Origin: a virus
Direction: 5' to 3' (one strand)
Virus record (IMG/VR): IMGVR_UViG_3300034280_000343
Coordinates: 1 to 20,083 of that record
Length of the DNA: 20,083 nucleotides
Below the pieces are notes generated by a model. The model was not told the DNA's origin. It ran no database searches and was given only the letters and a program-made list of their open reading frames with translations. Made by a program: the position numbers and the translations under genes. Positions 8,417-14,747 of the stretch are shown one piece after another (the stretch's first letter is position 1; every line of letters starts with the position of its first letter).

Positions 8417-8656
8417 ATGTTCATAGAAGTAATGATTAAGCAATATGTCAAAGATGATGATGATTTATCTGAACTTGACATTGAATCATGTGACATAAGA
8501 CATGTAAAATGTTGCATCAACAAACAGCATGTAAGCAGTTTTGAACAGTCCAGTTTTGATGATAAAGAAACACTTATAATGATGAATAACGGAGAGCAGA
8601 TTACTGCATTGGTGGATTATAAAATTTTCAAATCATTATTTTTTAAATTAAACTAA
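8417..8656 (+). CDS. Small hypothetical protein, 79 aa
   Basis: I chose the ATG at 8417, two bases after the upstream stop. An ATG at 8396 would add seven residues but overlap the previous gene by 19 bases. The protein begins MFIEVMIKQYV, has an acidic DDDD stretch, a cysteine pair (KCCINK) and ends in a unit of the form TLIMMNNGEQITALVDY. The succession of short strands with an Asn-Gly turn resembles small FlbD-like proteins, but the likeness is only by eye. It lies between core head genes and the scaffold candidate. Function is unknown. Confidence 0.62.
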   Translation: MFIEVMIKQYVKDDDDLSELDIESCDIRHVKCCINKQHVSSFEQSSFDDKETLIMMNNGEQITALVDYKIFKSLFFKLN

Positions 8657-8661
8657 GACAA

Positions 8662-9495
8662 ATGGAATTTTTAAAAACAGTAGTAGAAAAATTAGGGTTT
8701 GATCCTGAAACATTGGATAAGCTATCCAAAAATGAATTGCCCATTGATGATGCTGTCAACGGTTACGTTTCAAAGATTGAAAAATCTGTAACTGAAAGAC
8801 TTGCAAGACAGATTGAAGAACAGAAGAAAACAGAATTGTTTGGTGCTGCCTATGCTAAGACAGAAAAGCAGATTGCAGATGAGTTTCAATTGGATTTGAG
8901 TAAATATGACACAGTAGATAAAAAAGACCGTTACAGAACGATTCTGAAAGATTTAAAACAGCAGCAGTTTGAGATGGTCGAAAAGCTGAAACAGGAATAT
9001 ACCACAGCGGACCAACAAAAATTACAGCAACTTACACAGCAACTTGAATTAGCTAATGCAAAGCTGAATGAGAAAGAAAGAATGATGCAGGATGCTATTA
9101 TGCAGGAACAGAATAAATTCAAAGACTATCTTAAAAATAATCAGATTGATGGAATCAGAAATAAACTGGTTGAATCAATTAAGAATCCAAGATTAACACC
9201 AAAAGAAATGAGAGCAGTTTTTGAAGCTGATGTGCGTGAGAATGGATATACTTTTGAACTTGACCAGGATAATAATGTCTGGGTTAATAAGGATGGTAAT
9301 AGGGTTAAACATCCATTGAAGCCTACAGAGAATCTGAAATATGAAACATTGTTTGAGATTGTTTCTACTGAAAATAATTTTGTTAAGCAGAGCAATGCTA
9401 CAGATAATACAACTAAGTTTGTGTTTGAAGAAAAAAGTAAAGATGGAATACATCCTGCAAGATTAAAATATCTTCAAGAACGTGGATTGATATAA
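8662..9495 (+). CDS. Putative capsid scaffolding protein, 277 aa
   Basis: The protein is highly charged and helical. Residues about 85-160 are rich in Gln, Glu, Lys and Leu with heptad-like spacing (LKQQQFEMVEKLKQEY, LTQQLELANAKLNEKERM), predicting a coiled coil. The N-terminus holds a short helical domain (EFLKTVVEKLGFDPETLDKL). Residues about 190-240 look like a small mixed domain (VRENGYTFELDQDNNVWVNK), and the end is basic (HPARLKYLQERGLI). Coiled-coil architecture, lack of Cys and position between the portal/MuF genes and the capsid gene are typical of scaffolding proteins. No separate prohead protease gene is recognised here. A terminator follows at once. Confidence 0.78.
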   Translation: MEFLKTVVEKLGFDPETLDKLSKNELPIDDAVNGYVSKIEKSVTERLARQIEEQKKTELFGAAYAKTEKQIADEFQLDLSKYDTVDKKDRYRTILKDLKQQQFEMVEKLKQEYTTADQQKLQQLTQQLELANAKLNEKERMMQDAIMQEQNKFKDYLKNNQIDGIRNKLVESIKNPRLTPKEMRAVFEADVRENGYTFELDQDNNVWVNKDGNRVKHPLKPTENLKYETLFEIVSTENNFVKQSNATDNTTKFVFEEKSKDGIHPARLKYLQERGLI

Positions 9496-9503
9496 AAAAA
9501 ATA

Positions 9504-9527
9504 GCCTGCAATTACGCAGGCTTTTTT
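9504..9527. terminator. Terminator between convergent plus and minus operons
   Basis: GCCTGC (9504-9509) pairs with GCAGGC (9516-9521) around a six-base loop, followed by six T on the plus strand. The mirror side has a run of A (9494-9501), broken by T9502, that could serve the minus strand. It lies between the stop of the scaffold candidate at 9495 and the stop of the 35-aa minus-strand gene at 9529, so it probably works in both directions. Confidence 0.85.
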
Positions 9528-9528
9528 G

Positions 9529-9636
9529 TTAGTGGTTTTTATCTTCAAAATATTGGTCTGGATGTTCATCTTTTGCAGAAACTAAACCAATCAGAATACA
9601 AAATATAGCTATTGTCAAAATCATTATAGAAGTCAT
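9529..9636 (-). CDS. 35-aa single-span membrane microprotein
   Basis: On the minus strand an ATG at 9636-9634 opens 35 codons to a TAA at 9531-9529. The product starts MTSIMILTIAIFCILIGLVS, one clear transmembrane segment or uncleaved signal anchor, followed by a short acidic polar tail (AKDEHPDQYFEDKNH). It is the last gene of the minus-strand block and its stop abuts the terminator. Single-span microproteins of this kind can act as membrane modulators, but no family is recognised. Coding status rests on the clean hydrophobic/polar layout and on filling the gap exactly between terminator and next gene. Confidence 0.6.
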   Translation of the reverse strand: MTSIMILTIAIFCILIGLVSAKDEHPDQYFEDKNH

Positions 9637-9647
9637 AGTATTTATAT

Positions 9648-9986
9648 TTAATCAAGTGAAAAAAGTGGATACATCTTAGCTACCTGTTCTTTTGTTCGGG
9701 TAACACGTATTGCTTTCCCCCATTGAAACTTCCAGTTATGTAGTGCTGAATCCTGATCTTCAACTGAATTGTAAATAAAAATAATACGGTAATATTTCTT
9801 ACCATTCACTTCTGCTATTTCTACCATAGCAGGATCGTACATCATTATAAAATATTCTGGTTTGAGCAGTTCTGGATTTTCTGTTGAAACAACTTGAACA
9901 CAATAGTGTAAACCAGTTTTTTCTGTTTCTTGAGAGAATGCTGAAACAGTTAAAAGCATTGCAAGGATAAAGATTAATGTTTTCAT
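9648..9986 (-). CDS. Exported protein with SPOR-like fold pattern, 112 aa
   Basis: Residues 1-19 form a classical signal peptide (MKTLIFILAMLLTVSAFSQ) of the kind common in Bacteroidota, so the mature protein should reach the periplasm. Residues about 24-100 show the order of elements seen in SPOR domains: a first strand with HYCVQVVST, an intervening helix region, a central GKKYYRIIF strand, and a final AIRVTRTK strand. SPOR domains bind glycan strands stripped of stem peptides at division sites. The match is by pattern only, and the region is short. It is in the minus-strand accessory block and its leader contains TTAACACAC just before the ATG. A host-directed periplasmic role is inferred. 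Confidence 0.75.
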   Translation of the reverse strand: MKTLIFILAMLLTVSAFSQETEKTGLHYCVQVVSTENPELLKPEYFIMMYDPAMVEIAEVNGKKYYRIIFIYNSVEDQDSALHNWKFQWGKAIRVTRTKEQVAKMYPLFSLD

Positions 9987-10007
9987 GTGTGTTAATAGTT
10001 TAAAATA

Positions 10008-10247
10008 TTAAATAAAAGAATTACAAAGTTCCCAGTCTAATCTGTCTTGTTCGTTTAAAGCATTGCAACAGATTTTATAAAGTTCTGATTCTGTGATATT
10101 AAATTGTTGTGCTAAGGGTTCTAAATCTTCATTTATTTGCCAGTGTGCAGGTTCATATTCGTCATTGAATCCATCTCCACAATGAGGATAGTAATTGCCA
10201 GAAATGAGGACAGTTTGACCGTTAATGATGATAGTTGTGTGTGTCAT
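10008..10247 (-). CDS. Small acidic hypothetical protein, 79 aa
   Basis: This 79-aa acidic protein starts with MTHTTIIINGQTVLISGNYY, a likely pair of strands. A HCGDGFNDEYEPAHW segment follows, then a helical part (LEPLAQQFNITESELYKICC). There is no signal peptide or membrane segment. The first seven codons and the leader before them form a 21-base tandem duplication (10227-10268), so the native start could once have been at codon 8, now ATT. It belongs to the minus-strand accessory block. Function is unknown. Confidence 0.68.
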   Translation of the reverse strand: MTHTTIIINGQTVLISGNYYPHCGDGFNDEYEPAHWQINEDLEPLAQQFNITESELYKICCNALNEQDRLDWELCNSFI

Positions 10248-10268
10248 GATGATAGTTGTTTTGTGTGT
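10227..10268 (-). repeat. 21-base tandem duplication spanning a start codon
   Basis: GATGATAGTTGT occurs at 10227-10238 and again at 10248-10259, exactly 21 bases apart, each followed by GT-rich sequence. On the minus strand this reads as two copies of an ACAACTATCATC leader, one ending in ATG (the start codon) and one in ATT at codon 8. The duplication adds seven in-frame codons to the gene. Confidence 0.6.
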
Positions 10269-10269
10269 G

Positions 10270-10506
10270 TTATTTAATAGAAAATTTTTTGTCTATGTTA
10301 TATACTTCAATATTTAATGTTTTTACAAATTCTCTTATTTGTTCTCTACATAATTCTTTATTATCTTCATCAGTAACTTTTACTTTGTATTTTTTTGTAT
10401 TTTTAGAAACTGGAAATAAGTTACCGTTTACATTATTAGTTTCTTGAATTGAGATTGTAATAACATTGTCATCCCAGTTTGTGCAGTCATAAATTCCGTA
10501 AATCAT
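10270..10506 (-). CDS. Small hypothetical protein, 78 aa
   Basis: The 78-aa product begins MIYGIYDCTNWDDNVITISI, which suggests beta strands. A basic segment follows (KNTKKYKVKVTDEDNKE), then a C-terminal amphipathic helix (REQIREFVKTLNIEVYNIDK). It has no export or membrane signal. Its leader on the minus strand, AACACAAAAAATTAAAATT before ATG, is nearly the same as that of the 70-aa gene upstream. A hairpin with a T run separates it from that gene. Function is unknown. Confidence 0.68.
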   Translation of the reverse strand: MIYGIYDCTNWDDNVITISIQETNNVNGNLFPVSKNTKKYKVKVTDEDNKELCREQIREFVKTLNIEVYNIDKKFSIK

Positions 10507-10527
10507 AATTTTAATTTTTTGTGTTTT
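10507..10527 (-). promoter_or_regulatory. A-rich translation leader (copy 2)
   Basis: Read on the minus strand this is AACACAAAAAATTAAAATT directly before the ATG. It matches the leader at 10781-10803 at 17 of the first 18 bases counted from the start codon. Bacteroidota ribosomes rely little on Shine-Dalgarno pairing, and A-rich leaders raise translation, so a ribosome-loading role is likely. Confidence 0.5.
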
Positions 10528-10554
10528 AAAAAATAGCGGTTTAAGGCTGACCGC
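10528..10554 (-). terminator. Possible weak terminator inside the minus-strand block
   Basis: On the minus strand GCGGT (10554-10550) pairs with ACCGC (10540-10536) around a nine-base loop, then TA and six T (10533-10528). It lies between the 70-aa and 78-aa genes. With only five pairs it would be partial at best, reducing transcription of the distal genes. Confidence 0.42.
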
Positions 10555-10567
10555 AAACCTGTTTATT

Positions 10568-10780
10568 TTAAAAATCTAACCCTAAATCTTTACATTGTTT
10601 TGAAAAAGTTTCATTCAAATAAATCAAAACATCATCAGTTAAAAACCTATCTTTAGAACAATAAAACAAATTAAATAAAATTGTCTTTGCATCTTGTTCT
10701 GATTCCATTGTAAAAATATCTAAAATGGCATCTCTTTTTGATGTGTAAACTTTTCTTGTGATTTCTGTTGAAGTTGTCAT
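10568..10780 (-). CDS. Small helical hypothetical protein, first gene of the minus-strand block, 70 aa
   Basis: This 70-aa protein (MTTSTEITRKVYTSKRDAIL at the start) is nearest the minus-strand promoter, so it should be the most transcribed member of the block. The sequence is mostly helical (FTMESEQDAKTILFNLFYC, VLIYLNETFSKQCKDLGL) with no signal or membrane segment and no DNA-binding motif I can identify. It has an A-rich leader and a hairpin after its stop. G+C is low here. Function is unknown; an early-expressed accessory or host-interaction protein would suit the position. Confidence 0.68.
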   Translation of the reverse strand: MTTSTEITRKVYTSKRDAILDIFTMESEQDAKTILFNLFYCSKDRFLTDDVLIYLNETFSKQCKDLGLDF

Positions 10781-10803
10781 AATCTTAATTTTTTGTGTGT
10801 TAA
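10781..10803 (-). promoter_or_regulatory. A-rich translation leader (copy 1)
   Basis: On the minus strand this reads TTAACACACAAAAAATTAAG then ATT before the ATG. The TTAACACAC part recurs just before the start of the SPOR-like gene, and a similar ACACACACAAAAC precedes the 79-aa gene. It probably recruits ribosomes to the unstructured A-rich stretch. Confidence 0.5.
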
Positions 10804-10829
10804 TAATTCCGTTTGCGTTAATGATGAAT

Positions 10830-10860
10830 CAAAGATACTACTGTTTTTTATTTCTGCAAA
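10830..10860 (-). promoter_or_regulatory. Bacteroidota-type promoter driving the minus-strand block
   Basis: On the minus strand TTTG (10860-10857) is followed, after a 19-base spacer, by TATCTTTG (10837-10830). These match the Bacteroidota -33 TTTG and -7 TAnnTTTG boxes exactly, at the usual spacing. Transcription would begin roughly 30-45 bases before the ATG of the 70-aa gene. Confidence 0.65.
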
Positions 10861-10881
10861 TATTTTTATAAAAAAATTATT

Positions 10882-10912
10882 TTTTTTTCTGCAATATTAA
10901 CAATTATCTTTG
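10882..10912 (+). promoter_or_regulatory. Probable promoter of the major capsid gene
   Basis: TATCTTTG at 10905-10912 matches the -7 box TAnnTTTG and is identical to the box of the divergent promoter. At the matching distance upstream the -33 position holds TTTT (10882-10885) rather than TTTG, inside a nine-T run (10880-10888). It would give a leader of roughly 100 bases before the capsid start. Confidence 0.5.
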
Positions 10913-10940
10913 TTTTTGTAAGTCCTCTCACACTTATACG

Positions 10941-10978
10941 ATGCTCAAAGCATAGATTTTGTCGCTTTTTGGTAGCGA
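10941..10978 (+). promoter_or_regulatory. Two leader hairpins in the capsid gene 5' UTR
   Basis: ATGCT (10941-10945) pairs with AGCAT (10949-10953) around CAA. TCGCT (10962-10966) pairs with AGCGA (10974-10978) around a seven-base loop. The second has the same loop size and stem position as the hairpin before the tail gene at 3798-3816, with a C-G pair in place of T-A. A long A/T stretch follows up to the ATG at 11025. Confidence 0.42.
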
Positions 10979-11024
10979 ATTTATACCAACAATATTTTTC
11001 CAATTTTAAAAATTTATTCAAATA

Positions 11025-12740
11025 ATGAGTATCAAATTAGCTGATGCGTGGAAAATTATAGACCTCACGCTCAATAATAACAACGGCATGCGTTCCATGC
11101 CATCTCCGAACATTGGACTTTTACAGCTTCTTACATCATCTGCTAACCGTGCTGCATCAAGAGTTAAACTTGGTAACGTACAGGCTATTGACCGTGGTGA
11201 TGGAAAAGTTTATAAAGTTTCACGTTCTTTCTTTCCAAGATTAGGACAGGTTAACAACGCTTCTGTAGAATATTGTCCTACAGATGGTGATGTTATCAAA
11301 CCTTTATTTGATGAAGTAGAAATCAAGAATCAGACTGTTTCAAGAAAAATCAAAATTGACGATGAGTTAATGAGATGTATTAAAGAAAACAGAGCAGATT
11401 ATCAGAATGCTTACATCAATGAAGTATTAAGAAACCACATTAACTTGTTAGGTCAGCAGGTTTCAACTGTTGTTGGTACTAATGGTTATATCGGTGGCTT
11501 TCCTAAATGTGATTGTGATAGCACACCTGCTGCTTGTCTTGATTTGCCATTGTTCATTTCAACTGGTTTAGGTATCAATCCTGTAGGTGAATCAATCCTT
11601 GATTCTATCAGAAAGCAGGCTGAAATTGATCAGCAGTTAGTTCTGGTTGGTGGTACTTTGCTTGACCAGTACAGAAAAGCACGTGCAATTGCATCTGGTA
11701 ATGATAACGGTTTTGATGCTTCTCTTTTGGACATCACACGTTCAATTTACTATGATACGCACATACCTGCTGCTATGGGTGGTAATAATAAAATTATCGC
11801 AATGGCTCCAGGTGCGCTTCAATTGATTACTTATGCTAAAAATCAAGGTCAATTCTCTTATGAGTTTGAAGACCAAATGAGAACAACTGTAGTTGACCCA
11901 TGGTTAGGTCTTACTCATGATGTTTACATGTCTTATAGCAAGTGTAATGCTGAAATCGAACTTTACATCCAGTTTGTTACGAATTGGGCAGTAGTTGGGA
12001 TGCCAAAATGTTGGTCTGCTGATGATTGCTTACTTGAAAACGTTCTTGATGTATTCTGTTTTGATGTTGTATGTGCTGATACTGGATATTGCGATATTGA
12101 AGCTGCATGTGGCAAAACATCTGTTTCTGCTCCTACAACTGCTGTATTCTGTGATAGTGCTGAATTATGTGTATCTCCATGTGATGCAGGATTTGTTTCT
12201 GAATGTGGTGGAGTTTACAATGTATTCAATTATGTAGGTTCAACATATGAAGAAGTAAGTGCAGTAGTGATCAATGGTATTCCTATCAGTTTAGGTGGTG
12301 TATTTGACTTGACTACATCTTCTGGTGGTAATGCTTTCATGGTTGCTTTGCAGGCTGCTCTTTCTAACATACCAAGCATTCTAAGTGTTTCTGGTGGTTG
12401 GGATGGTACACAGACAGTTGTAAACATTGTAACTAACAATACAATTTTGACTATCAGCTTATTTGATAATGCTGCAGGTTATATTGCTTTGTATCTTGAA
12501 GTATCTGAACTTTGTCACATTGTTAGCACATCTGTAGCTTCTACTAATGCAACGTTGACAAATCTTGATTGGACTGCTCCAGGACCTGATACTTTTGATG
12601 GTGCTCCAGGTGCAACAATCTTTACAGCTGGTTATGTTGGTACATACAGTAATTTCTTTACTAACAATGATGGTGCTTATCAGTTAGTAATTACAGATTC
12701 TGTTGCTTGTACTGATACTTACAATGCTACAGTAGGATAA
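11025..12740 (+). CDS. Major capsid protein with Cys-rich linker and C-terminal extension, 571 aa
   Basis: Its position after the scaffold, with its own promoter, structured leader and following hairpin, suits the most abundant virion protein. Residues about 1-325 have the look of an HK97-fold capsid protein: a helical N-terminal arm (DAWKIIDLTLNNN), an E-loop-like segment (GDGKVYKVSRSFFPRLGQV), a long helical part (RADYQNAYINEVLRNHINLL), and a P/A-domain core ending about NWAVVGMPKCW. Residues 329-394 carry ten cysteines (329, 335, 345, 350, 356, 362, 376, 382, 386, 394). Residues about 398-571 are a Thr/Ser/Gly-rich beta extension, probably surface-exposed like a decoration domain. No separate protease or decoration gene is recognised in this window. 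The fold call is by pattern and context. Confidence 0.82.
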   Translation: MSIKLADAWKIIDLTLNNNNGMRSMPSPNIGLLQLLTSSANRAASRVKLGNVQAIDRGDGKVYKVSRSFFPRLGQVNNASVEYCPTDGDVIKPLFDEVEIKNQTVSRKIKIDDELMRCIKENRADYQNAYINEVLRNHINLLGQQVSTVVGTNGYIGGFPKCDCDSTPAACLDLPLFISTGLGINPVGESILDSIRKQAEIDQQLVLVGGTLLDQYRKARAIASGNDNGFDASLLDITRSIYYDTHIPAAMGGNNKIIAMAPGALQLITYAKNQGQFSYEFEDQMRTTVVDPWLGLTHDVYMSYSKCNAEIELYIQFVTNWAVVGMPKCWSADDCLLENVLDVFCFDVVCADTGYCDIEAACGKTSVSAPTTAVFCDSAELCVSPCDAGFVSECGGVYNVFNYVGSTYEEVSAVVINGIPISLGGVFDLTTSSGGNAFMVALQAALSNIPSILSVSGGWDGTQTVVNIVTNNTILTISLFDNAAGYIALYLEVSELCHIVSTSVASTNATLTNLDWTAPGPDTFDGAPGATIFTAGYVGTYSNFFTNNDGAYQLVITDSVACTDTYNATVG

Positions 12741-12761
12741 AAATTTGTTAAATAATGATTT

Positions 12762-12792
12762 GGGGTAGGTAGTAAAATATCTACCCCTATTT
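12762..12792 (+). terminator. Hairpin terminator/attenuator after the capsid gene
   Basis: GGGGTAG (12762-12768) pairs with CTACCCC (12781-12787) around a 12-base loop, followed by the weak T tract TATTT. It lies 21 bases after the capsid stop. The poor T tract suggests partial termination, which would lower expression of the neck genes relative to capsid. The stem core matches the terminator after the tail gene. Confidence 0.6.
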
Positions 12793-12804
12793 AAAAAAAA
12801 ATAT

Positions 12805-13179
12805 ATGAATAAGATACAGGAAGCATTAAACATTATAAAGAAATTCCATCCAGCATTTCATGTTCAAAAAACTGATGTTGAAGAAATTGTATTTTTATTT
12901 GAATATAAACTGAATAAGAAAACAGTTGGATCAGAAAAGATTAAAAATGCTGTTGAGAAAGCTGTTAAACAGCAAGATTTCCCGAAACAGGTTAAATACC
13001 AAGATGGTATGTTGTTTGTCCTTAAAGCGGAAACGGTTAAGGAAGTTAAACAGGAAGTTATTGAAGAAAAGGAAGCAGTAGTTGAAGAAACTGTAAATGA
13101 AGAAATAGCAGTTGAAGATGCTCCAAAAAAACGTACACGTAAGAAAAAAGAAACTGAAACTGAAACTGAATCTGAATAA
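12805..13179 (+). CDS. Small charged protein with basic/acidic tail, 124 aa
   Basis: The first half (about residues 1-70) looks like a small folded domain (MNKIQEALNIIKKFHPAFHV, then IVFLFEYKLNKK). The second half is an extended, very charged tail. Alternating Glu/Val/Lys stretches lead to the basic KKRTRKKK, and the end is ETETETESE, encoded by three ACTGAA units and one TCTGAA. No enzyme motif is visible. Between capsid and neck genes it may bind DNA or the inner capsid through the basic patch, but that is inference and no family is recognised. It starts 12 bases after the capsid-gene hairpin. Confidence 0.72.
   Translation: MNKIQEALNIIKKFHPAFHVQKTDVEEIVFLFEYKLNKKTVGSEKIKNAVEKAVKQQDFPKQVKYQDGMLFVLKAETVKEVKQEVIEEKEAVVEETVNEEIAVEDAPKKRTRKKKETETETESE
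13153..13176 (+). repeat. Hexanucleotide repeat at the end of the 124-aa gene
   Basis: ACTGAA occurs three times in tandem (13153-13170) followed by TCTGAA (13171-13176), encoding alternating Thr/Ser-Glu. Slippage would add or remove two residues without a frameshift. Confidence 0.7.
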
Positions 13180-13181
13180 TT

Positions 13182-14165
13182 ATGCTTACTAATTCTCCAT
13201 CTTGTTTAGATAATTATATTATTTTTTACAATGGCTGTTATGGTGATGATACTCCTGTACCAACATCTGGTTACTATATTGAAAATCTTGAGGGATTGAC
13301 AATAGAGAATGTAGCCATGATTACACCAGAACTGCTTATATCTGCAACACAAACAATTAAAGAAAAGATGTTGTTTGCAGCAAGTATAGTAGAAAACAGA
13401 TTAAAAGCTATTCTAAACAGCAGAGGGATTAAGCTGAACACATTAGGTAAATTATATAGTGCCTGTTCTGTTACATCTGTAGCTGATTTGCCTTCACCAT
13501 TTGATCGTGGTATAAGAATATCAAAGAAGTGGTTAAATAGTCCACAGAGCAGAATATTTATAGATGCAGTACGTTTTAAAAGTAAGGTTAACGGACCAAG
13601 TGTAATTAAGGTAAAAGATTTGTTAGGTAATATCTTATGGCAGCAAAATACAGTTTGCATAGCAGAAACTGAACCTACTGTTTTTATTAAGAAACACTTT
13701 GAACCAGATATTATCCTAGTCACAATTGATACTACATCTATACAGCCATACATTTATACATGTGATAAAACAACTAACTGCACTCCATGTGATGCAAATA
13801 TAAACTTAGCTATTGATGGATGGAATGGTACTGGTGTTGGTCCTAATGGATATGTTAGTGTTTGTGTTAGACTTGATTGTACTGATAAGGATATTATATG
13901 TCAGTTTTTGGATAGACTAGGATTGACAATATTATATCAGACAGGTGCGCAAATAGCAAAAGAATGGTTAGCACCTAATAATAGGCTTAACATCATCAAA
14001 ACACATGGTCTTGAATGGGCATCACAAATGGCTACAATGTGGGAGAGTTTAAGCAATGAGTATTTGAATAATGAAATTGACAATATAATACAGATACTTG
14101 AAACGGATAAGTTCTGTTATAGATGTGAAACCAGATTGAGAATGTACACAATGTTACCTGGATAG
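13182..14165 (+). CDS. Head-tail connection-region protein of unknown function, 327 aa
   Basis: The gene starts two bases after the previous stop and runs to one base before the next start. Residues about 45-75 are helical (ELLISATQTIKEKMLFAASI), about 105-190 look beta-rich, and the C-terminal third is helical with a cysteine pair (CYRC) near residue 315. A TNCTPC element sits near residue 205. There are no export, membrane or catalytic motifs. Position directly after capsid genes and before a neck-type protein suggests an adaptor or connector, or a protein lining the neck. I do not recognise the family. Confidence 0.75.
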   Translation: MLTNSPSCLDNYIIFYNGCYGDDTPVPTSGYYIENLEGLTIENVAMITPELLISATQTIKEKMLFAASIVENRLKAILNSRGIKLNTLGKLYSACSVTSVADLPSPFDRGIRISKKWLNSPQSRIFIDAVRFKSKVNGPSVIKVKDLLGNILWQQNTVCIAETEPTVFIKKHFEPDIILVTIDTTSIQPYIYTCDKTTNCTPCDANINLAIDGWNGTGVGPNGYVSVCVRLDCTDKDIICQFLDRLGLTILYQTGAQIAKEWLAPNNRLNIIKTHGLEWASQMATMWESLSNEYLNNEIDNIIQILETDKFCYRCETRLRMYTMLPG

Positions 14166-14747
14166 ATGGCATTAGAAAGTATAGCAGAAAGATTATTAGC
14201 TTTAAAAGCTATAGCACAGGACACTAACACACAAAAACGTGTTAGTCAGGCTGCTGCATTTCGTGTTATTGCTGAATATAAGACCAGAATATTTGTTGAT
14301 GGATTAGCAACGGATTTACAGCCTATTGGACAATATAGTTTTACAAGTTTTTATATAAATCCTAATTCGCCACAATTGTTTGGTGTATCGAGTTCTGCTA
14401 TTAAACCAGCAGGTAAAACTGGTCAGACAACATTTAAAAATGGGAATCCGCACAAAACAAAATATTTAGCGGATGGATATTCTGAATTAAGAAACTTAAC
14501 TGGCAGACAAAATCAATATGTAGACTTAAATTTTTCTGGTAGTTTGTTTCAATCTATAAAAGTAGTTGAAGAGGGTAACGTAACAAAAGTAGCATATACT
14601 ATTGCATCAGAAGCTGATAAGATGGTATGGAATGAAACCAGATTCGGGAAAGATATTTCTACTGTTTCAGAACAAGAACAGCAAGCAGGAACAGAAGCAG
14701 CACAATTGGAATTTTTAGCAATTTTAGAAGAATTTGACTTACAATGA
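14166..14747 (+). CDS. Putative neck/tail-completion protein (gp10-like or Mu gpG-like), 193 aa
   Basis: The protein begins with an N-terminal helix (MALESIAERLLALKAIAQDT). The central region carries TKYLADGYSELRNLTGRQ, then a strand-turn pattern LNFSGSLFQSIKVVEE and AYTIASEADKM. Together these recall HK97 gp10-type and virion morphogenesis proteins that connect head and tail. The C-terminus is Glu/Gln-rich. Its size near 190 aa and its position before a tail-terminator-like gene fit. Its end overlaps the next start as ATGA. The assignment is by pattern and gene order, so moderate. Confidence 0.75.
   Translation: MALESIAERLLALKAIAQDTNTQKRVSQAAAFRVIAEYKTRIFVDGLATDLQPIGQYSFTSFYINPNSPQLFGVSSSAIKPAGKTGQTTFKNGNPHKTKYLADGYSELRNLTGRQNQYVDLNFSGSLFQSIKVVEEGNVTKVAYTIASEADKMVWNETRFGKDISTVSEQEQQAGTEAAQLEFLAILEEFDLQ

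Noticed and set aside
3789-10930. GTGAGAGG before the tail gene and CCTCTCAC in the capsid leader are complementary
   Set aside because: Eight-base complements are expected many times by chance in 20 kb, and no longer pairing extends from them.
13274-13753. 159-codon open frame on the minus strand inside the 327-aa gene
   Set aside because: It lies wholly antisense to a well-supported plus-strand gene and has no independent leader, promoter or motif. Its composition is the hydrophobic shadow of Asn/Asp/Lys-rich coding.
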